Shown here: in pieces, positions 8,744 through 18,109 of the stretch
How the letters are laid out: each line of letters opens with the position of its first letter
Numbering within the stretch: the first letter of the stretch is position 1
Source: CAMAXB01 sp964476565
GTDB taxonomy: Bacteria; Verrucomicrobiota; Verrucomicrobiia; Opitutales; Opitutaceae
DNA: 64,000 bases
Assembly (NCBI GenBank): GCA_964476565.1
Contig: CAYZBG010000007.1
Span: 29,444 to 93,443, forward strand
Reading direction: 5' to 3'
Notes under the pieces: model-generated
The model's database searches: none
Seen by the model: the letters and a program-made list of their open reading frames with translations, nothing else
What the model was told of the DNA's origin: nothing
Made by a program: the position numbers and the translations under genes

Positions 8744-9826
8744 ATGAGATCCCTGCTCTTGTTCGGCATGTTTGGTTTCGCCCAGGGTCTGGCCGCCGCC
8801 TCGGGCTGGACCATCGCCACCGTTGCGGGCACCGGGGAGCCGGGGTTCTCCGGTGACGGCGGCCCGGCGGTGTCCGGCCGCATCAACAACCCGTTCGGCG
8901 TGGTGCGCGGCCCCGACGGTGCGTTGTGGTTCTGTGAATACAGCGGCCAGCGGATCCGCAAGATCGACCCGGACGGGACGCTGCGCACCGTGGCCGGTAC
9001 CGGTGGGAAGGGTTACACGGGCGATGGCGGTCCGGCCCTCGCAGCCACCTTCAACCTGCCGCACGAGATCCGGTTTGATCCGGCGGGCAACCTCTACATC
9101 GCCGACATGGCCAACCATGTCATCCGGCGCATCGATGCCGTCACGGGGATTGTGACTACGGTCGCCGGCACCGGTGAGCGCGGCTACTCGGGCGACGGCG
9201 GGCCCGGCACCGAGGCGCGACTCAGCTCACCGCACAGCCTGCAGTTCGGACCGGACGGACTGCTTTATATTTGTGACATCGGGAATCACGTCATCCGGCG
9301 CTGGGATCCGCGCACCGGGCGGATCGAGGCCTTTGCCGGCACGGGCCGGGCGGGTGACACGCCCGATGGGGCGCCGATCGCCGGCACGCCGTTGCGCGGA
9401 CCGCGCTCGCTGGACTTCGACCGCGAGGGCAATCTTTGGCTGGCCACGCGCGAGGGCAACCAGGTGTTCCGCTTCGAGCTGAAAGCCGGCACGATCCACC
9501 ACGTGGCCGGCACCGGCGCCAAGGGCTTCACCGGACACGGCGGACCGGCGCGCGAGGCCACCTTGAGTGGACCCAAGGGCATTGCGGTGGATGCCGATGG
9601 CAACGTGTGGCTGGCGGACACGGAGAGCCACAGTGTGCGGATGATCGATACGAAGACCGGGCGCATCGAATTGATCGCCGGTACCGGTGAGGCGGGCGAC
9701 GGTCCTGACGGGGATCCGCGGCAATGCCGGCTGGCGCGCTTGCACGGGCTTTATGTGGACGCGGACGGCGCGATCTACATCGGGGACAGTGAAGCCCACC
9801 GGATCCGGGTGCTGCGGCGGCGTTGA
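8744..9826 (+). CDS. Secreted NHL-repeat beta-propeller protein
   Basis: 360 residues with a short signal peptide (LLLFGMFGFAQGLAAA). The body is a series of about six NHL units of the form TVAGTGEPGFSGDGGPA followed by NPFGVVRGPDGALWFCEYSG. The later units read GIAVDADGNVWLADTESHSV and GLYVDADGAIYIGDSEAHRI. Such propellers mediate protein or ligand binding; no catalytic residues are evident. A good GGCGGA ribosome site precedes the ATG. trmO starts 9 bases after the stop. Confidence 0.85.
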   Translation: MRSLLLFGMFGFAQGLAAASGWTIATVAGTGEPGFSGDGGPAVSGRINNPFGVVRGPDGALWFCEYSGQRIRKIDPDGTLRTVAGTGGKGYTGDGGPALAATFNLPHEIRFDPAGNLYIADMANHVIRRIDAVTGIVTTVAGTGERGYSGDGGPGTEARLSSPHSLQFGPDGLLYICDIGNHVIRRWDPRTGRIEAFAGTGRAGDTPDGAPIAGTPLRGPRSLDFDREGNLWLATREGNQVFRFELKAGTIHHVAGTGAKGFTGHGGPAREATLSGPKGIAVDADGNVWLADTESHSVRMIDTKTGRIELIAGTGEAGDGPDGDPRQCRLARLHGLYVDADGAIYIGDSEAHRIRVLRRR

Positions 9827-9835
9827 GCCTGCGCC

Positions 9836-10585
9836 ATGGCCGGTCCGACCGATGATTCCCTTGTGTTGCGCCCGGTGGCGTATCTGCGCACGCCCTTTGC
9901 GGAGAAGTTCGGCGTGCCGCGCCAGAGCGGTCTGGTGCCGGCGGCCGAAGGGCGGGTGGAGTTCGTTCCAGAGTTCGATCGCGACGAGTTCGTGCGCGGA
10001 CTCGAGGCCTTCACGCACCTCTGGCTGATCACGCATTTCCACCAGAACCCACCCTGGACTGGGTCGGCGACTGTGCGTCCGCCGCGCCTGGGTGGGAATG
10101 AGCGGGTTGGGCTCTTCGCTTCGCGCACGCCCAACCGGCCGAATCCGCTCGGCCTTAGCCTGGTGCGTCTGCTCGGCATCGAGCCGGCGCCCGGGCTCGC
10201 GCTCAAGGTCGCAGGCGTGGACGCCGTCGACGGCACGCCCGTGTTCGACGTGAAACCTTACCTGCCGTGGTGTGAAGCGCCGGCAGACGCGGCCGCAGGC
10301 TGGGCCGGGGCGCCGCCCGCGGTACGCGATCTTTCCCGCGTGCGGCTTTCACCCGAGCTGGCGGCGCACCTCGGTGCGCAGACCCTGCCATCCGGCGAGA
10401 GCGTACTTTCCCTGGTGCGCCAGGTGCTGACGCTCGATCACCAACCGGCGTACCAAGACGAAGAAGCCCGGGTGTACGGGATGACCCTTGCGGGCTGGAA
10501 CATTCGGTGGCGGCCGCTGGCCGACGGCGGCGTTGAGGTGATCTCCGCCGACTTGGTTCGCCCGGTGCGACCGCGGGGCGCATAA
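9836..10585 (+). CDS. trmO: tRNA (N6-threonylcarbamoyladenosine(37)-N6)-methyltransferase TrmO
   Basis: This 249-residue protein matches the TrmO/TsaA (YaeB) family: VLRPVAYLRTPFAEKFGVPR at the start, then FTHLWLITHFHQNP, RVGLFASRTPNRPNPLGLSL and GVDAVDGTPVFDVKPYLPW. The family adds a methyl group from S-adenosylmethionine to t6A37 of tRNAs that read ACY codons. Length is normal for the family. It is followed by a hairpin shared with the convergent aminotransferase gene. Confidence 0.92.
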   Translation: MAGPTDDSLVLRPVAYLRTPFAEKFGVPRQSGLVPAAEGRVEFVPEFDRDEFVRGLEAFTHLWLITHFHQNPPWTGSATVRPPRLGGNERVGLFASRTPNRPNPLGLSLVRLLGIEPAPGLALKVAGVDAVDGTPVFDVKPYLPWCEAPADAAAGWAGAPPAVRDLSRVRLSPELAAHLGAQTLPSGESVLSLVRQVLTLDHQPAYQDEEARVYGMTLAGWNIRWRPLADGGVEVISADLVRPVRPRGA

Positions 10586-10588
10586 AAA

Positions 10589-10614
10589 ACGGCGTCCCCC
10601 GTAGAGGACGCCGT
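10589..10614 (-). terminator. Intrinsic terminator for the class V aminotransferase
   Basis: A 9-bp perfect stem (ACGGCGTCC with GGACGCCGT, 8-nt loop) is flanked by six A at 10584-10589, which read as a T tract on the minus strand. It sits 24 bases after the aminotransferase stop, between two convergent genes, and may also stop trmO transcription. Confidence 0.85.
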
Positions 10615-10638
10615 GGGCGAAAGGTCCGTGCGAACCAC

Positions 10639-11730
10639 TCAGGCCGCGGGCAGACGGGGCGCCTCAGCCAGGGCCGCGTCGAAGGCCTTCAACATGGCGG
10701 CAATCGATTCGTCCGTCTCATCGCCCATATTGGAGATGCGGAACGTCTTGCCCTTGAGTTTGCCGTAGCCGCCGTCGATCACGAGCCCGTGTTTGCTCTT
10801 GAGGATCTTGTTCAAGGCCCCGAGGTCGACGTTGAGGGTGTTGGCGAAGCAGTTGAGCGACACCGAGCCGTAGCCCTCTTTGGGGAACAGCTTGAAGCCC
10901 TTGGCGAGCACGTGGTCGCGCACGGTCTTGTTCAGGCGGGCGTGGCGGGCGAACCGGTTGGCGATTCCCTCGGCCTTGATGTCCTCGAGCTTGGACTTCA
11001 GGGCGTAGATGAGCGGAATGACCGGCGTGCTCGGGGTCATGCCGTTCTCGTGGTTCTTCTGAAATTCGATCAGGTCGAAATAGTAGCCGCGGTTCGCAAC
11101 CGTGGCGGCGCGGTCGAGGGCGCGCTTCGACACCGAGCACAGCGCGAGTCCGGGCGGCAGCGCCAGGGCCTTCTGCGAGCCGGTGATCAGGATGTCGATG
11201 CCGAGCTGGTCCTTCGGGATCGGCAGCACGCTGAACGAACTGACGGTGTCGACGATCGAGATGACGTCGGGGAAGGAGCGGATGACCGCCATCAGCGCCG
11301 GCAGGTCGCTCATGCAGCCGCACGACGTTTCGTTGTGAATGAGCGTGATCGCGTCGTACGCGCCCGTCGCGAGTTCGCGGCGCACGGCCTCTGGATCGAC
11401 CGGCTGGCCCCATTCGAACTTGAGCGCGGTGGCCTGCAGGCCGCAGCGCAGGGCGACGTCGTTCCACTTGTCGGAAAAGGCGCCGTTCATGCAGTTCAGC
11501 ACCTTCTTTTTGCAGACGTTGCGCAGGGCGCCTTCCATCACGCCCCAGGCGCTGCTCGTCGACAGGTACACGGGGTCCTTGGTTTCCATCAACGCCTGCA
11601 GGTCGGGCTGCAGGGATTGGTACAGCGCGACAAAGTCGGTGCTGCGATGGCCGATCATGGGCTTGGCCATGGCCTGCAGCGTCTTTTCCGAGACGGCGAT
11701 GGGACCGGGGATGAACAGTTTATAGCTCAT
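10639..11730 (-). CDS. Class V aminotransferase (alanine/serine-glyoxylate type)
   Basis: 363 residues starting MSYKLFIPGPIAVSEKTLQA, the PGP opening typical of alanine-glyoxylate/serine-pyruvate aminotransferases. THNET-like LIHNETSCGCMSDL and DTVSSFSVLP (the PLP-ring Asp region) are present. The Schiff-base lysine is in GSQKALALPPGLA. The exact amino donor cannot be read from the sequence; serine, alanine and aminoethylphosphonate are possible. Divergent from lpxK and followed by a strong terminator. Confidence 0.88.
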   Translation of the reverse strand: MSYKLFIPGPIAVSEKTLQAMAKPMIGHRSTDFVALYQSLQPDLQALMETKDPVYLSTSSAWGVMEGALRNVCKKKVLNCMNGAFSDKWNDVALRCGLQATALKFEWGQPVDPEAVRRELATGAYDAITLIHNETSCGCMSDLPALMAVIRSFPDVISIVDTVSSFSVLPIPKDQLGIDILITGSQKALALPPGLALCSVSKRALDRAATVANRGYYFDLIEFQKNHENGMTPSTPVIPLIYALKSKLEDIKAEGIANRFARHARLNKTVRDHVLAKGFKLFPKEGYGSVSLNCFANTLNVDLGALNKILKSKHGLVIDGGYGKLKGKTFRISNMGDETDESIAAMLKAFDAALAEAPRLPAA

Positions 11731-11845
11731 GGAGAGAACGTTTGGCGTAGATGTGGATTGCGTGAATCGACAGGCGCGCAGATAGAGGAATCATCACCAA
11801 TCCCTCAGCCGGCCCTGTCCGTCAATGGCCAATCCCGCCCCGTGA

Positions 11846-13057
11846 ATGCCCGCCTCCTGGCTTAAGAAAAAGTTAAACACCTTTGAACTGTACGTGATCG
11901 ACGTGATCACGGGCAAACGCGAGGACACCGGGGCTACGGTCTTCGCGGGGTTCCTGCAGGCGCTGTCCGGGCTTTTCAGCGGGCTCGTGCAGGCGCGCTG
12001 GTGGCTGTATCGCAAACGCATCCTGCACGACCAGCCGCTCGGGTGCCTCGTGGTGGTGGTGGGCAACCTGACGGTGGGCGGAACGGGCAAGACCCCCGTG
12101 GTGGAGAAGTTTGCCCGCGCCCTGCGCGACCGCGGGCGCAAGGTCGCCATCCTCAGTCGCGGCTACAAGAGCAAGGCTCCGCCCCTGTGGAAGAAGTGGT
12201 GGTACCTGGTCTCGCACACTTCCGAGCCGCCGCCCCGCATTGTTAGCGATGGCAAATCCGTCCTGCTCGACTCGGAGCAGGCGGGCGACGAGCCCTACAT
12301 GCTCGCACGCAACCTCCCGGGGGTGATCGTGCTCGTCGACAAGAACCGGGTGAAGGCCGGGACCTACGCGATCAAGCGCTTTGGCTGTGACACACTCGTG
12401 CTCGACGACGGCTTCCAGTACCTGCCGCTCAAGGGACGCCTCAACCTGCTGCTCGTCGACAAGACCAACCCTTTCGGCAACGGTTACACGCTGCCCCGTG
12501 GGATCCTACGCGAGCCGATCCACCACCTGAAGCGGGCGAGCTACGTCTTCCTCACCAAGTCCGACGGGCAGCGCGATCCGGAACTCGAGGAGCTCATCCA
12601 AACCTACAATCCCGGCGTCGACATTATTGAGTGCGCCCACCGGCCGCAGTACCTGCAACGGTTCGATGCCGACGAGCGGCAGCCCCTCTCGTTTCTCAAA
12701 GGCAAGGCCGTCGGAGCCTTCAGCGGCATCGCCGTGCCGGAGAGCTTCGAGAAGTTTCTCACCGACCTGGGTGGCCGCATCCAGTTTACCCGCCGGTTCC
12801 TCGACCACTATCGTTTTGCTTACGAGGATTTCGTCGAAATCTTCAGCGCCGCCCTCGAGGCGAAGGTCGATTTCATCGTCACCACGGAGAAGGATGCGGT
12901 GCGGATGACTCCGGGCATGCCCTGTCCGGTGCCAATCTATTATCTGCGGCTTGAGATCGACATCATCAGCGGTGCCGCCGACTTCGACGAGGCCGTCGCC
13001 CGCATCTGCTTTCCGGAGCAGGGCACCGGTTCCCGCGCGCCCGTGTCCGGGGCCTAG
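11846..13057 (+). CDS. lpxK: Tetraacyldisaccharide 4'-kinase LpxK
   Basis: 403 residues. The Walker A loop is GNLTVGGTGKTPVVEKF, followed by VAILSRGYKSK and VLDDGFQYLPLKGRLNLLLVD, all LpxK hallmarks. The enzyme phosphorylates the 4' position of the tetraacyl disaccharide in lipid A synthesis at the inner membrane, which indicates a lipid A-bearing outer membrane. The N-terminal ~60 residues include the membrane-associating segment. The protein is somewhat longer than the E. coli enzyme. Confidence 0.95.
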   Translation: MPASWLKKKLNTFELYVIDVITGKREDTGATVFAGFLQALSGLFSGLVQARWWLYRKRILHDQPLGCLVVVVGNLTVGGTGKTPVVEKFARALRDRGRKVAILSRGYKSKAPPLWKKWWYLVSHTSEPPPRIVSDGKSVLLDSEQAGDEPYMLARNLPGVIVLVDKNRVKAGTYAIKRFGCDTLVLDDGFQYLPLKGRLNLLLVDKTNPFGNGYTLPRGILREPIHHLKRASYVFLTKSDGQRDPELEELIQTYNPGVDIIECAHRPQYLQRFDADERQPLSFLKGKAVGAFSGIAVPESFEKFLTDLGGRIQFTRRFLDHYRFAYEDFVEIFSAALEAKVDFIVTTEKDAVRMTPGMPCPVPIYYLRLEIDIISGAADFDEAVARICFPEQGTGSRAPVSGA

Positions 13058-13133
13058 TCGGCCGGCTCCAGGCTCCTCATTTGGACTGGCCGAACCCACC
13101 GCCGGTCCCTCACGCTGTCAGCGCTTTCCTCCT

Positions 13134-13928
13134 ATGCCCTTCCTTGCCCCCGCCTCCCGCGCCGGTCTTCTGATCGGCCTCCTCTTCGCTCCGCTCGCCA
13201 CCCCGTCGCAGGCCGACGTGGGCTTGGGCGCCCAGCCGCTGCCGGGCGCCGAGGTGCTGTTCGACGGCACGGCCGAAATGCTCCACGCCAAGTGGACCTA
13301 TTGGCAGGGGCCGCGCTTCGCGTCCGCGCTGCCGATCAAGTGGCCGCTCGTGCCCGACCCGGTCGACGGCGGCCTGGTGCTGAAATCGGAGGATCCGGCT
13401 GCGCCCGTGGGTCGGTACGGCTCGGCCGACATCGTTACCAAGAAAGAGTACCGCGATTTCCGGCTGCATATCGAGTTTCTCGTCATGAACCCGGCCGGCA
13501 ACAGCGGGGTGTATTTGCAGAATCGGTACGAGATACAGATCGAGGACGGCGTGGCGACGAAGCACGGCATGGGCGCGGTGATCAATGAAACGCACTCGCC
13601 GTACTTTGCCTACAAGGGTCTCGGCCAGTGGAACGCGTACGACATCCAGTTCCGTGCCGCCCGGTTCAAGGACGGCAAGCTGGTCGAGAAGGCCTTGGTG
13701 ACGGTCTATTTCAACGGCATCAAGGTGCACGCCAACCACCCGATCGAGAAGGTCTGGGGCGGGGCCAACTCCGGCATCGACGGCGGCAACGACGGCGGCC
13801 GGGGCATCACCGACGTCCCGGGCGGGCTCAAGCTCCAGTGCGAGGGACACGATGTGCGTTTCCGCAACATCTGGATCAAGGAGCTAGATCTCGAACGGCC
13901 CACGTCGGATTTTCCCCGCAACCTGTAA
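13134..13928 (+). CDS. Secreted DUF1080 protein (3-keto-disaccharide hydrolase-like)
   Basis: I choose the ATG at 13134 because it opens a signal peptide (RAGLLIGLLFAPLATPSQA); the frame further upstream lies inside lpxK. This gives 264 residues. The single DUF1080 domain is intact: GNSGVYLQNRYEIQIEDG, GLGQWNAYDIQFRAARF, VTVYFNGIKVHANHPIEK and HDVRFRNIWIKELD at the end. It is the useful intact reference for the gapped paralogue at 2326-4005. Start is 76 bases after lpxK. Confidence 0.88.
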   Translation: MPFLAPASRAGLLIGLLFAPLATPSQADVGLGAQPLPGAEVLFDGTAEMLHAKWTYWQGPRFASALPIKWPLVPDPVDGGLVLKSEDPAAPVGRYGSADIVTKKEYRDFRLHIEFLVMNPAGNSGVYLQNRYEIQIEDGVATKHGMGAVINETHSPYFAYKGLGQWNAYDIQFRAARFKDGKLVEKALVTVYFNGIKVHANHPIEKVWGGANSGIDGGNDGGRGITDVPGGLKLQCEGHDVRFRNIWIKELDLERPTSDFPRNL

Positions 13929-13949
13929 TCGGGCGGGTCCGGGCGCGGC

Positions 13950-15275
13950 TCAGAGCACTTCGAGGTCGGCCCGTACAGCCGCCTCGAGCCGGGCGAGGGC
14001 AGAGGCGACCGCGGGGTCGTCCGGCCCTTCGACGAGCAGCCTAAGTTTGGCCTCGGTGCCCGAGTAGCGCACCAGCACGCGGCCAGCGGAGCCAAACCCG
14101 GACTGCACCTCCGCGATGGCCTGCGTAAGGCGGTCGAGTGACTCGAGCGGCTTCTTCTCCCGCACCTTGAGCGCTGCCGTACGTTGGGGAAATTTGCGCA
14201 ACACGCGGCGCAGTTCGGAGAGTGGCTGGCCGGTGGCGCGCATGACTTCGATCACTTTCAGCGCAGCCACCAACCCGTCGCCGGTCGGGGAAACGTCAGA
14301 ACAAATGATGTGTCCGCTCGATTCGCCGCCGAGGTTGGCCCCTTCGGCCTGCATGCGCTCGATCACGTAGCGGTCACCGACGTCCGTGCGCAACACCGTG
14401 CCGCCCGCCGCTGCGACCGCGGCGTCGACCCCGAGATTGCTCTGCACGGTCACGACCAATTTCCGACCAGCGAGCCGGCCGGCGCGCAGATCGTGCAAGG
14501 CGAGCAGGGTGAGGATCTCATCGCCATCGAGCACCGCGCCGCGCTCATCGCAGAGAATGCAGCGGTCGCCATCGCCGTCGTGCGCGACGCCCAGTCGGGC
14601 GTTCTCGGCCACGACGCGGGCGGCGAGCTGTTCCGGATGCTCGCTGCCCACACCGTCGTTGATGTTGCGGCCGTTGGGCGCATCGCCGATCCCGACCACC
14701 TCGGCGCCGAGCCGGCGCAGGACCTCGGGACTGGTGGCGCAGGTGGCGCCGTGGGCGGTATCGAGCACGATCCGCCAGCCGGCGAGCGCCTGCGCCGGCA
14801 GCAAGGCGAGCGCTGCAGCGAGGTAGGGTTCACGGAGATTGCGATGCACGATCGGACCCGGTCGGGCCGGGCGGGGATCGGGAGGAAGCAGGGCCTCGAT
14901 CGCCAGTTCGTCGGCGTCGGTCAGCTTGATGCCCGTGCCGGCGAAAAACTTGATGCCATTGTCGGAGGCCGGATTGTGCGACGCCGTTACCACCACGCCG
15001 AGCGTGGCGCCTTGGGTGCGGGTGGCGCGGGCCACGGCAGGTGTCGGCAGGACGTCCAGCATGACCGGCTCGATGCCCGCCGCGCGCAGGCCGGCGGCGA
15101 CGGCCGCAGCGAGCGTTTCCCCGGAACCGCGCGTGTCGCGTCCGATCAGCGCCGTCCCTTTACCCCCGGCCCAAGTGCCCGCCGCAAAGCCCAGCCGGGC
15201 GGCGAACGAGACGTTGATCACCGGTCCACCGAAGGGTCCGCGGACGCCGTCGGTGCCAAAGTACTGGCGTTTCAT
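13950..15275 (-). CDS. glmM: Phosphoglucosamine mutase GlmM
   Basis: 441 residues starting with the family signature FGTDGVRGPFG. The phosphoserine loop is VVTASHNPASDNGIKFF. The metal-binding loop is DGDGDRCILCD, and the sugar-binding segment is GGESSGHIICSD. It converts glucosamine-6-phosphate to glucosamine-1-phosphate for UDP-GlcNAc, feeding peptidoglycan and lipid A. Its ATG overlaps the trpD stop (ATGA), so the two are cotranscribed. Confidence 0.95.
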   Translation of the reverse strand: MKRQYFGTDGVRGPFGGPVINVSFAARLGFAAGTWAGGKGTALIGRDTRGSGETLAAAVAAGLRAAGIEPVMLDVLPTPAVARATRTQGATLGVVVTASHNPASDNGIKFFAGTGIKLTDADELAIEALLPPDPRPARPGPIVHRNLREPYLAAALALLPAQALAGWRIVLDTAHGATCATSPEVLRRLGAEVVGIGDAPNGRNINDGVGSEHPEQLAARVVAENARLGVAHDGDGDRCILCDERGAVLDGDEILTLLALHDLRAGRLAGRKLVVTVQSNLGVDAAVAAAGGTVLRTDVGDRYVIERMQAEGANLGGESSGHIICSDVSPTGDGLVAALKVIEVMRATGQPLSELRRVLRKFPQRTAALKVREKKPLESLDRLTQAIAEVQSGFGSAGRVLVRYSGTEAKLRLLVEGPDDPAVASALARLEAAVRADLEVL

Positions 15276-16318
15276 GCGTGGAAAAAGTCGCGCGTTGCGG
15301 CGATCTTCGCCTTTACCGCCCCGCCGAGCAGGAGTTCGCGGGCCTGCGCCGTGCCGGCCTGCACCGATGGGACGCGGTTGCAGACCCAGAGGGCGGTCGC
15401 GGCGTTGAAGACGATGGTGTCGACGAGCCCCGCCGGACCACGACCGTCGAGCACGGCATCGACCAAGGCCAGGTTGGCGGTCACGTCACCGCCTTGGATG
15501 TCCGTGAAGGGCGCGGTGTTGAAGCCGAAGTCTTCCGGCGACCAGAGTCCGTCGACCTGATGCAGGCGTCCGAAGCCGCGGACGCGGTTGGGCGTGGCTG
15601 TGGTGAGCTCATCGATGCCGCGTTCCGGCGAAACGATGCCGTGGACGGAGAGACCGGCGGTTGCCCCGAGCAGATCGAGCACGGCGGCGAGGCGTGGCAC
15701 CCATGCGGCGGAGAACACCCCCAGCACCACATGGGCCGGACTCCCCGGATTCACCAGGGGACCGAGGATGTTGAATACGGTGCGCCGGCCCTGGGCGGCG
15801 AGGGCTTTGCGGACCGGAGCAATGTGCTTGAAGGCCGGATGGTAGGCGGGGGCGAAGAGAAAGCAGAACCCGAGCTGATCGAGTGCGTCGCGCAACGTCG
15901 CCGCCGGCGCGTCCAACTTCACGCCCAGGGCGGCGAGCAGGTCCGCGCTGCCGCATTTGGACGTGATGCCCCGGTTGCCGTGCTTCATGACCTTCACGCC
16001 GGCGCTGGCGAGCACCAGCACGACGAGGCTGGAAATGTTGAAGCCGCCGGCGTGGTCGCCGCCGGTGCCGACGATATCGATCGCCTCGGCGGACCAACGT
16101 CCGAGTCCTGGATCGATGGCGCGGGCCCGAAACTCGCGGGCAAACGCTGCCACCTCCGCGGCGCTCTCGCCCTTGTCAGCCAAGGCGGAGAGGAACGCCG
16201 CCTTCGCGTCCTCAGGAACCGACTCGGACGCGAGCGCAGCCGCGGCGGTGGCAACCTGGGCGTCCGACAGATCCTGCCGCGCCTGCAGGCGTTGCGTGAG
16301 TTCGGAGAGTTCGGTCAT
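15272..16318 (-). CDS. trpD: Anthranilate phosphoribosyltransferase TrpD
   Basis: Start ATG at 16318 (MTELSELTQRLQARQDLSDA); the longer upstream frame is not protein-like. 348 residues. The phosphoribosyl-pyrophosphate loop is IVGTGGDHAGGFNISS, and KHGNRGITSKCGSADLL is the anthranilate/PRPP-binding segment. It makes phosphoribosyl-anthranilate in tryptophan synthesis. No other trp gene is in the window. It is coupled to glmM by a 4-nt overlap and divergent from uppP. Confidence 0.94.
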   Translation of the reverse strand: MTELSELTQRLQARQDLSDAQVATAAAALASESVPEDAKAAFLSALADKGESAAEVAAFAREFRARAIDPGLGRWSAEAIDIVGTGGDHAGGFNISSLVVLVLASAGVKVMKHGNRGITSKCGSADLLAALGVKLDAPAATLRDALDQLGFCFLFAPAYHPAFKHIAPVRKALAAQGRRTVFNILGPLVNPGSPAHVVLGVFSAAWVPRLAAVLDLLGATAGLSVHGIVSPERGIDELTTATPNRVRGFGRLHQVDGLWSPEDFGFNTAPFTDIQGGDVTANLALVDAVLDGRGPAGLVDTIVFNAATALWVCNRVPSVQAGTAQARELLLGGAVKAKIAATRDFFHA

Positions 16319-16381
16319 TCGCGGATGGAATCGGAAAACCGAAGGCCGAGGAAAGCATAAACTCGACAGGCCTGCTTCCGT

Positions 16382-17389
16382 ATGGAAACAAGCCGCGTGC
16401 GCTTTCCGGCTTTCCTTGCCCTCGTCTTGCTCGCCGCGGTCGCAGTCGGCGCCCAGCCGGCACCGCCACCGTCCAACGCGGAGGATCATTTGTCGACGGC
16501 CGACGCGGTGATTCTCGGGGTGGTGGAAGGGATCACGGAGTTTTTGCCGGTTTCGTCCACCGGGCATCTCATCATCACCAACCGGATGCTCGGTCTCGAT
16601 GCCGACGAACCCATGCGCGACGCCCAAGGCCAGCCGTTGTGGTTCAAGCCGCCGTCTGCGGAACATCCGGAGGGAATTCCCCTCACGGTGAAGCTGGCCG
16701 CCGACACCTACATCGTCGTGCTGCAGATCGGGGCGATCTTTGCCGTGGCGTTTCTCTACTGGCGCCGCCTGCGCTCCATTGCGAGTGGACTGCTGGGCGG
16801 CGACCCCCATGGCCGCCTGCTGCTCAGGAATCTCGTGCTCGCCTTCGTTCCCGTGGTCGCCACGGGGCTCGCCTTGGAGAACTGGATCGAAACGCACCTG
16901 TTTTCGGTGCCAACCGTCATCGCCGCCCTCGTCGCCGGTGCCTTCCTCATGCTGGCGGCCGAACGCTGGCGGCGGATGCAGGCGGAGGCACGCCCGGCTC
17001 CGGACCTGCATGAATTGACCGTTCGGCAGGCCTTGATCATCGGCTGCATGCAATGCCTCGCGCTCTGGCCGGGCATGAGCCGGTCGATGTCGACCATGGT
17101 GGGCGGATACTTCGCGGGACTCACCCCCGCGCGGGCGGCTGAATTCAGTTTTCTCGTGGGGCTGCCCGTGTTGGCGGGGGCTGCGGTCTACAAAGGATGG
17201 AAAAGCGGACCTGCCATGGTGGCGGTGTTCGGTTGGACGGAGATGCTGCTGGGCGCCGCCGTGGCGGCAGTCAGCGCTGCGGCCGCGGTGACGTTCCTCG
17301 TGGGCTACCTGTCCAAGCGCGGCCTGGGGGTTTTTGCTGCGTATCGTTTGCTTTTGGCGGCGGTACTTGCAGCTTGGTACTTCCTGTAA
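16382..17389 (+). CDS. uppP: Undecaprenyl-diphosphatase UppP (BacA)
   Basis: 335 residues with the two family signatures: ILGVVEGITEFLPVSSTGHL and WPGMSRSMSTMVGGYFAG. It recycles undecaprenyl diphosphate at the membrane for peptidoglycan synthesis. Two features differ from the E. coli form: an N-terminal signal-like extension (FLALVLLAAVAVGAQ), and about 33 extra residues between the first signature and the IVVLQIGAI helix (DEPMRDAQGQPLWFKPP region). About eight membrane helices are visible. Confidence 0.93.
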   Translation: METSRVRFPAFLALVLLAAVAVGAQPAPPPSNAEDHLSTADAVILGVVEGITEFLPVSSTGHLIITNRMLGLDADEPMRDAQGQPLWFKPPSAEHPEGIPLTVKLAADTYIVVLQIGAIFAVAFLYWRRLRSIASGLLGGDPHGRLLLRNLVLAFVPVVATGLALENWIETHLFSVPTVIAALVAGAFLMLAAERWRRMQAEARPAPDLHELTVRQALIIGCMQCLALWPGMSRSMSTMVGGYFAGLTPARAAEFSFLVGLPVLAGAAVYKGWKSGPAMVAVFGWTEMLLGAAVAAVSAAAAVTFLVGYLSKRGLGVFAAYRLLLAAVLAAWYFL

Positions 17390-17464
17390 GGCAGATATTT
17401 TGGTGGATCGATGAACCTTTTGCGCCCGGTCCTGTCCGGAGGCGCCACAGCTTCAATTACCGTG

Positions 17465-17489
17465 GGAACAATCGAACACTTTTCGCGTC
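17465..17489 (+). promoter_or_regulatory. Candidate ECF-type promoter upstream of the sigma factor gene
   Basis: GGAAC at 17465-17469 and CGTC at 17486-17489 are separated by 16 bases, the spacing typical of ECF sigma promoters. If used, transcription would start about 10 bases before the ATG at 17507, which would favour the ATG at 17534 as the true translation start. Autoregulation is inferred, not shown. Confidence 0.45.
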
Positions 17490-17506
17490 AGAGTGCGGTT
17501 GAACGT

Positions 17507-18109
17507 ATGTCAACTAAAGCACAAGAAGTGGCCATGGACCGCCTGTTGGTCGACCGTTTCAAGCAAGGTGACCCGACGGCGTTCGACGAGATGGTGAGCC
17601 GGTATTGGGACCGCATCTACGCGATGGTCCACCAGCTCCTGCGCAACCAGCAGGACGCCGAAGAGGTCACCCAAGACGCATTTATCCGTGCGCATCGCGG
17701 TCTGGCCAATTTCCGCGGCGAGTCGGCGTTCTCCACCTGGCTCTATCAGATCGCCACCAACCTCGCCCGCAACCGGTACTGGTACTGGTGGCGCCGCAAG
17801 CGCGACAAGACCGTATCGTTCGACCAGCCGGTTGGAGACGACAACAGCACGCCGCTGTCGGAGGTGTTCGCCGCCGAGCTCGAGACCCCGGAAGACGCGA
17901 CCGTCACCCAGGAACTGGTGGACCGCATCGCGACCGGCATGGAGCGGCTCAGCGCGAAACACCGCGAGATCCTGATTCTCCGCAACGTGAAGAACCTTTC
18001 CTACGAAGAGATCGCCGTGATCTTAAATATCTCCGTGGGCACCGTCAAAAGCCGCATCGCCCGCGCCCGCGAAAGCCTGCGCGAGACCCTTGGGGAGGAA
18101 TTCAAATGA
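17507..18109 (+). CDS. RNA polymerase ECF sigma-70 factor
   Basis: 200 residues from ATG 17507; ATG 17534 (MDRLLVDRFKQGD) is an alternative. Region 2 is FDEMVSRYWDRIYAMVHQLL, with DAEEVTQDAFIRAHRG. Region 4 is LSYEEIAVILNISVGTVKSR, a helix-turn-helix. It lacks region 3, as ECF factors do. Its stop overlaps the anti-sigma start (ATGA). The stress signal is unknown. Confidence 0.92.
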   Translation: MSTKAQEVAMDRLLVDRFKQGDPTAFDEMVSRYWDRIYAMVHQLLRNQQDAEEVTQDAFIRAHRGLANFRGESAFSTWLYQIATNLARNRYWYWWRRKRDKTVSFDQPVGDDNSTPLSEVFAAELETPEDATVTQELVDRIATGMERLSAKHREILILRNVKNLSYEEIAVILNISVGTVKSRIARARESLRETLGEEFK

